From Hyperoplus lanceolatus (taxonomy: Eukaryota > Chordata > Actinopteri > Uranoscopiformes > Ammodytidae), in contig CM049402.1 of the NCBI GenBank assembly GCA_026929865.2, positions 27,715,001-27,779,000 on the forward strand: a stretch of DNA of 64,000 bases, in the 5' to 3' direction. A program made the translations under genes and the position numbers. Positions 60,891-64,000 of the stretch are shown one piece after another. The notes beneath the pieces are model-generated. The model worked only from the letters and a program-made list of their open reading frames with translations. It was not told the DNA's origin and did no database searches. Numbering within the stretch: position 1 is the stretch's first letter; every line of letters begins with the position of its first letter.

Positions 60891-63686
60891 TAGCTAACTA
60901 ATGCGTAATAAAAAAAAAGTTGCGACCGTTAATTAACCGTCATCACTTACTACTGAATATATATCGTAAATGTATACTGCATTTTATGATAAATCAAGCT
61001 TTTGAGATGTGAAAGAAAGCTTGAGAGTTCAGAACCTTTTGGTGAAAAATCAGAACACCATTACCTAGTTCACCCGAAAGTTAGTGTAGCCTACTTTGTT
61101 CAGCTTGGTTTTGTCATTCTTCCTTTGTGTAAATTGTTACATTCTAAAGTTTACTGAGACCAACTTAAAGCCGTAATAAGAATCCTTATATGTGTACATA
61201 CACACGTTTCTATCTGCTCTCCAGACAAAAATGTTGAGAAATTACACACTGACACAAAGCAGAGAACATTGGTAAACAAGTGGACTCAACTCACCACAAA
61301 ATAATATGTGAGTGTCTAAGTGTTGAATATGGATTTGACTAGGTTGTTAGGACAGAGATGTTAGCAGCATGTCTGCTTTGACTGTAAAATCAGACATGAT
61401 CGCCCGTGCGACTGCAGCACTTCGTGTTTGTCTCCATATGCTCCCCGTGTTCTTCATGCATGATTCTGATGTGAACATGCATGGATGCCTCATCTGCTCT
61501 AATACAATTGCCTCTGTTAGTGTTGTTCTCCCATTGTGGGCTTCTTGTCTCTTCCTGGACGCACGCCACACGGAAGACTTCCCCTCCCTGTGGGTGTCTG
61601 GGTTATTTTACAGTAGGCTTGGAAACCAGGCGTTTGATTGGCCGTCTGAATCACAGTCTGTTAAACTGTAGAATGAATACTCAAGGAAGTGAATCACTTA
61701 TGATGTTGCTGCAGCCACGTTGCCTTTCAGACTGTTATATTTATTTCACATACATTTTTTTCCTTCACTTGTCTATAAATTGCTTGGATATTTGTGTTCA
61801 CATTTTACTAGTAAAAAAAACAAACATATTATACATGGACTAATATTCACATTTTAATTGTTTCATTCTAATATTTTGAGAGACAACATTTAGTCATTTT
61901 CCAGCAAAACCTGATTCTAAATAAAATAGGTTATCCATTATGATGACCTACAGTACCTGCTAGATCATAATGTATGGAGATGAACAGTTATCCTGATCCT
62001 TTACAGTGGTACAAAGTCTGCAAAACAGTGAATTTTATTGAATTAATAAAAAAATGTATTTGTGTAGTGCTTCCATGTCATATTTACCCAGGCTGCATTT
62101 GCTAACTGTTCTAAGCTAACCACAAATGATAAGAAAACATATACACACACATTTCAATCCCACTGAGCCCATGAGTCAGATCAGGCACCACAAGAACAAA
62201 ACGCACCAAGATGGAAACAAACATGAAGCATTTTAAAGAGACTCTATGTCTTTATATCCAATTAAACAAGAATCAGAATCCCTGTTGAGTCTGCAGCTGT
62301 CTGCCCTGGTCCCCAAGTCGATGCAGTATAGATCACATAGCAACATGATTTTTCTGTAATTGTTTCCCCAGCAAACATAACAAAAGATCAAGTGCCTTTG
62401 TACTTAAGAACAATTCAACATTTTCACCACAGATACAAGTCGCTGAAATAACAGAAGCAGCATTTGTACCCTTGAGAAGATTCCCTCTTGAGTCAAATTA
62501 TTCCATTGAAAATAAAATAGGTATACTATTGGTAACGGTTGGATGGATTCCAATCATGTCTTCAGAAAAAAGAAAAAAAAGCCAAAACTCTGCTGTTTCA
62601 ATGCCTCAAATTAGATGATTTTCTGCCTGTGTCCTGTAGTTAGGTTTTCCTTTTTTTTACACGTTCACACACATTCTCAGTTTGTCAGGGTAGCAGGTGG
62701 TGCCCTGGTGTTGTTGGCTGGGCTCTAACTCCTCCTTTGCCCAGGTTTATAGCTGCATCTCCACCCCAGCCCTCTGGAGTCACTCGGGGTCAGGCAGGTT
62801 TAATCACACCCAGGTGGGTTCACTGGCCTAAGCACAAAGCACAACACAAAATCTCTGAATCTGCCAGTTGTCTCCCTGTGAATGTCAGGACAGTTTGCAG
62901 TCTGTGTGTGAAGCAGAGCCACTGTGTATCCTTAGGGATTAAGCCGGGGCATTCATCCATCCCCATCAGATGCTGCGTAAGAACTAACTTTTGGTTATCA
63001 TAGCTTTGATCGTTTATATGAATTGCAATTTTTTTTTCTATTTTAATGTTGGAAGGAACTGTAATGTTGGGATTTTTTTTTTGTTTTTTTTGTGTGCTCT
63101 GTAATCACGGCATCATTGGAAAAGAGAGTGTGCATGGCCCTTTCTGAATAAATAAAGGTTATAATAACTTACTTCTGTTCGTATGAAGTGTTCCTTGTGT
63201 GCTACAGAGGTCAGATGAAGCAACCGTCTGCAATACTTCAGAAATAAAGACAGATTTCATACACTCAAAAGTCAAGATGGACTTTATCTAGACAAAGCTG
63301 CCTGTAGAGGTAAACGGGGCAAGGCCGTTAACTCCAGTTAAAGTGGTGATGAAATATCTTATAACCTAGACACCCAGATAATTGCTTGCTGCTTGTGGGC
63401 GTGTCGGTGCAGCTAGTGATGAGCTTGCTGTTGATCAACGATGGTGTCGAAAATAAACCTCCTCTCAGTCACTTCTTTTTTTTTGTTCATCTGTTAAATT
63501 ACAGGCATCTACATCTGTCATACCCAACGTTTGAGGATTCATTCATTCACTCATGTTGCACCATTTTCTGAAGGTCTCTACCCTAACAGAGCTCTTGTTC
63601 CAGGGTGCTGTGGAGGATCATCATGGTTTAAATGTTATTTGGTATCTAATAGCCGGAAATATAGAGCAAGGACAAAGCTCTCACAC

Positions 63687-63702
63687 ACATGCACACACGC
63701 AC

Positions 63703-63744
<42 letters not shown>

Positions 63745-63752
63745 ACATACAC
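63687..63752. repeat. (AC)n microsatellite
   Basis: AC array with G and T interruptions. Confidence 0.93.
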
Positions 63753-63870
63753 ACAACACATCTTATTTTCCACCTGTCAGATTGACTCAACCTGCTTTGT
63801 TGCATACAGAGTTTAGAATAAAAGGAATTACCTGACAAATCATAGCATGAATGTTCATATTAAACATAAC

Positions 63871-63872
<2 letters not shown>

Positions 63873-63937
<65 letters not shown>

Positions 63938-63951
63938 GTGTGTGCGCGTGG
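63873..63951. repeat. (GT)n microsatellite
   Basis: About 35 GT units with GC variants at the right end. Confidence 0.94.
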
Positions 63952-64000
63952 TTGTACTTGTACAGGTACCTTTCTGAGGACCAGTTTTAGCTTTTAAACA

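Larger units (their letters stand above)
60891..64000. other. non-coding DNA
   Basis: No gene recognised. It contains two dinucleotide arrays near the end. Short frames lack family signatures. Confidence 0.6.

Overview
The window looks like intergenic or intronic DNA from a ray-finned (probably acanthomorph) fish. The reasons are very dense (CA)n/(TG)n, (TA)n and (GA)n microsatellites, an AT-rich background, an L2/CR1-group LINE whose ORF1 carries an SGNH/GDSL esterase domain, a sushi-like chromodomain Ty3/Gypsy element, and many hAT-type DNA transposons. I recognise no host protein-coding exon, rRNA or tRNA. All long open frames belong to transposable elements. The species assignment is inference.

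Layout. 1-7.4 kb: non-coding DNA with microsatellites. 7.42-11.46 kb (minus strand): a dead sushi-like Ty3/Gypsy element with an intact 3' LTR, almost no 5' LTR, and a 5-bp target duplication. 11.97-13.23 kb: a short DNA transposon with perfect 16-bp inverted ends and a TAA target duplication. 13.92-23.59 kb: an old hAT-like element split by a young 8.4-kb Ty3/Gypsy element (14230-22659, minus) whose 1040-bp LTRs differ at 4 positions by eye. 24.84-25.45 kb: a 610-bp hAT with a perfect 8-bp target duplication. 34.23-38.15 kb: a 3.9-kb element bounded by 0.6-0.9 kb inverted repeats, with a TTAA-type miniature element inside. 41.37-44.45 kb: a hAT inserted in another hAT, both with perfect 8-bp duplications. 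49.25-50.08 kb: an 829-bp hAT. 53.97-54.31 kb: a long TA array. 54.3-60.9 kb (minus): a nearly complete L2/CR1-group LINE whose ORF2 is split by a 1.76-kb hAT, which probably carries a further hAT. The remaining stretches are non-coding DNA with microsatellites.

How the parts relate. The nesting gives relative ages: hAT-like element, then Gypsy-2; outer hAT, then inner hAT; LINE, then hAT, then probably another hAT. Gypsy-2 encodes Gag, then a protein with zinc knuckle, protease, reverse transcriptase and RNase H, then integrase. Gag and Pol share one frame and are separated by a UGA stop. Integrase lies one frame away from Pol. The LINE encodes a coiled-coil/esterase ORF1 protein and an endonuclease-reverse transcriptase. 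No new defence or metabolic gene system was found. The most notable items are the long-inverted-repeat element, the Gag-UGA-Pol arrangement and the nested hATs defined by exact target duplications.
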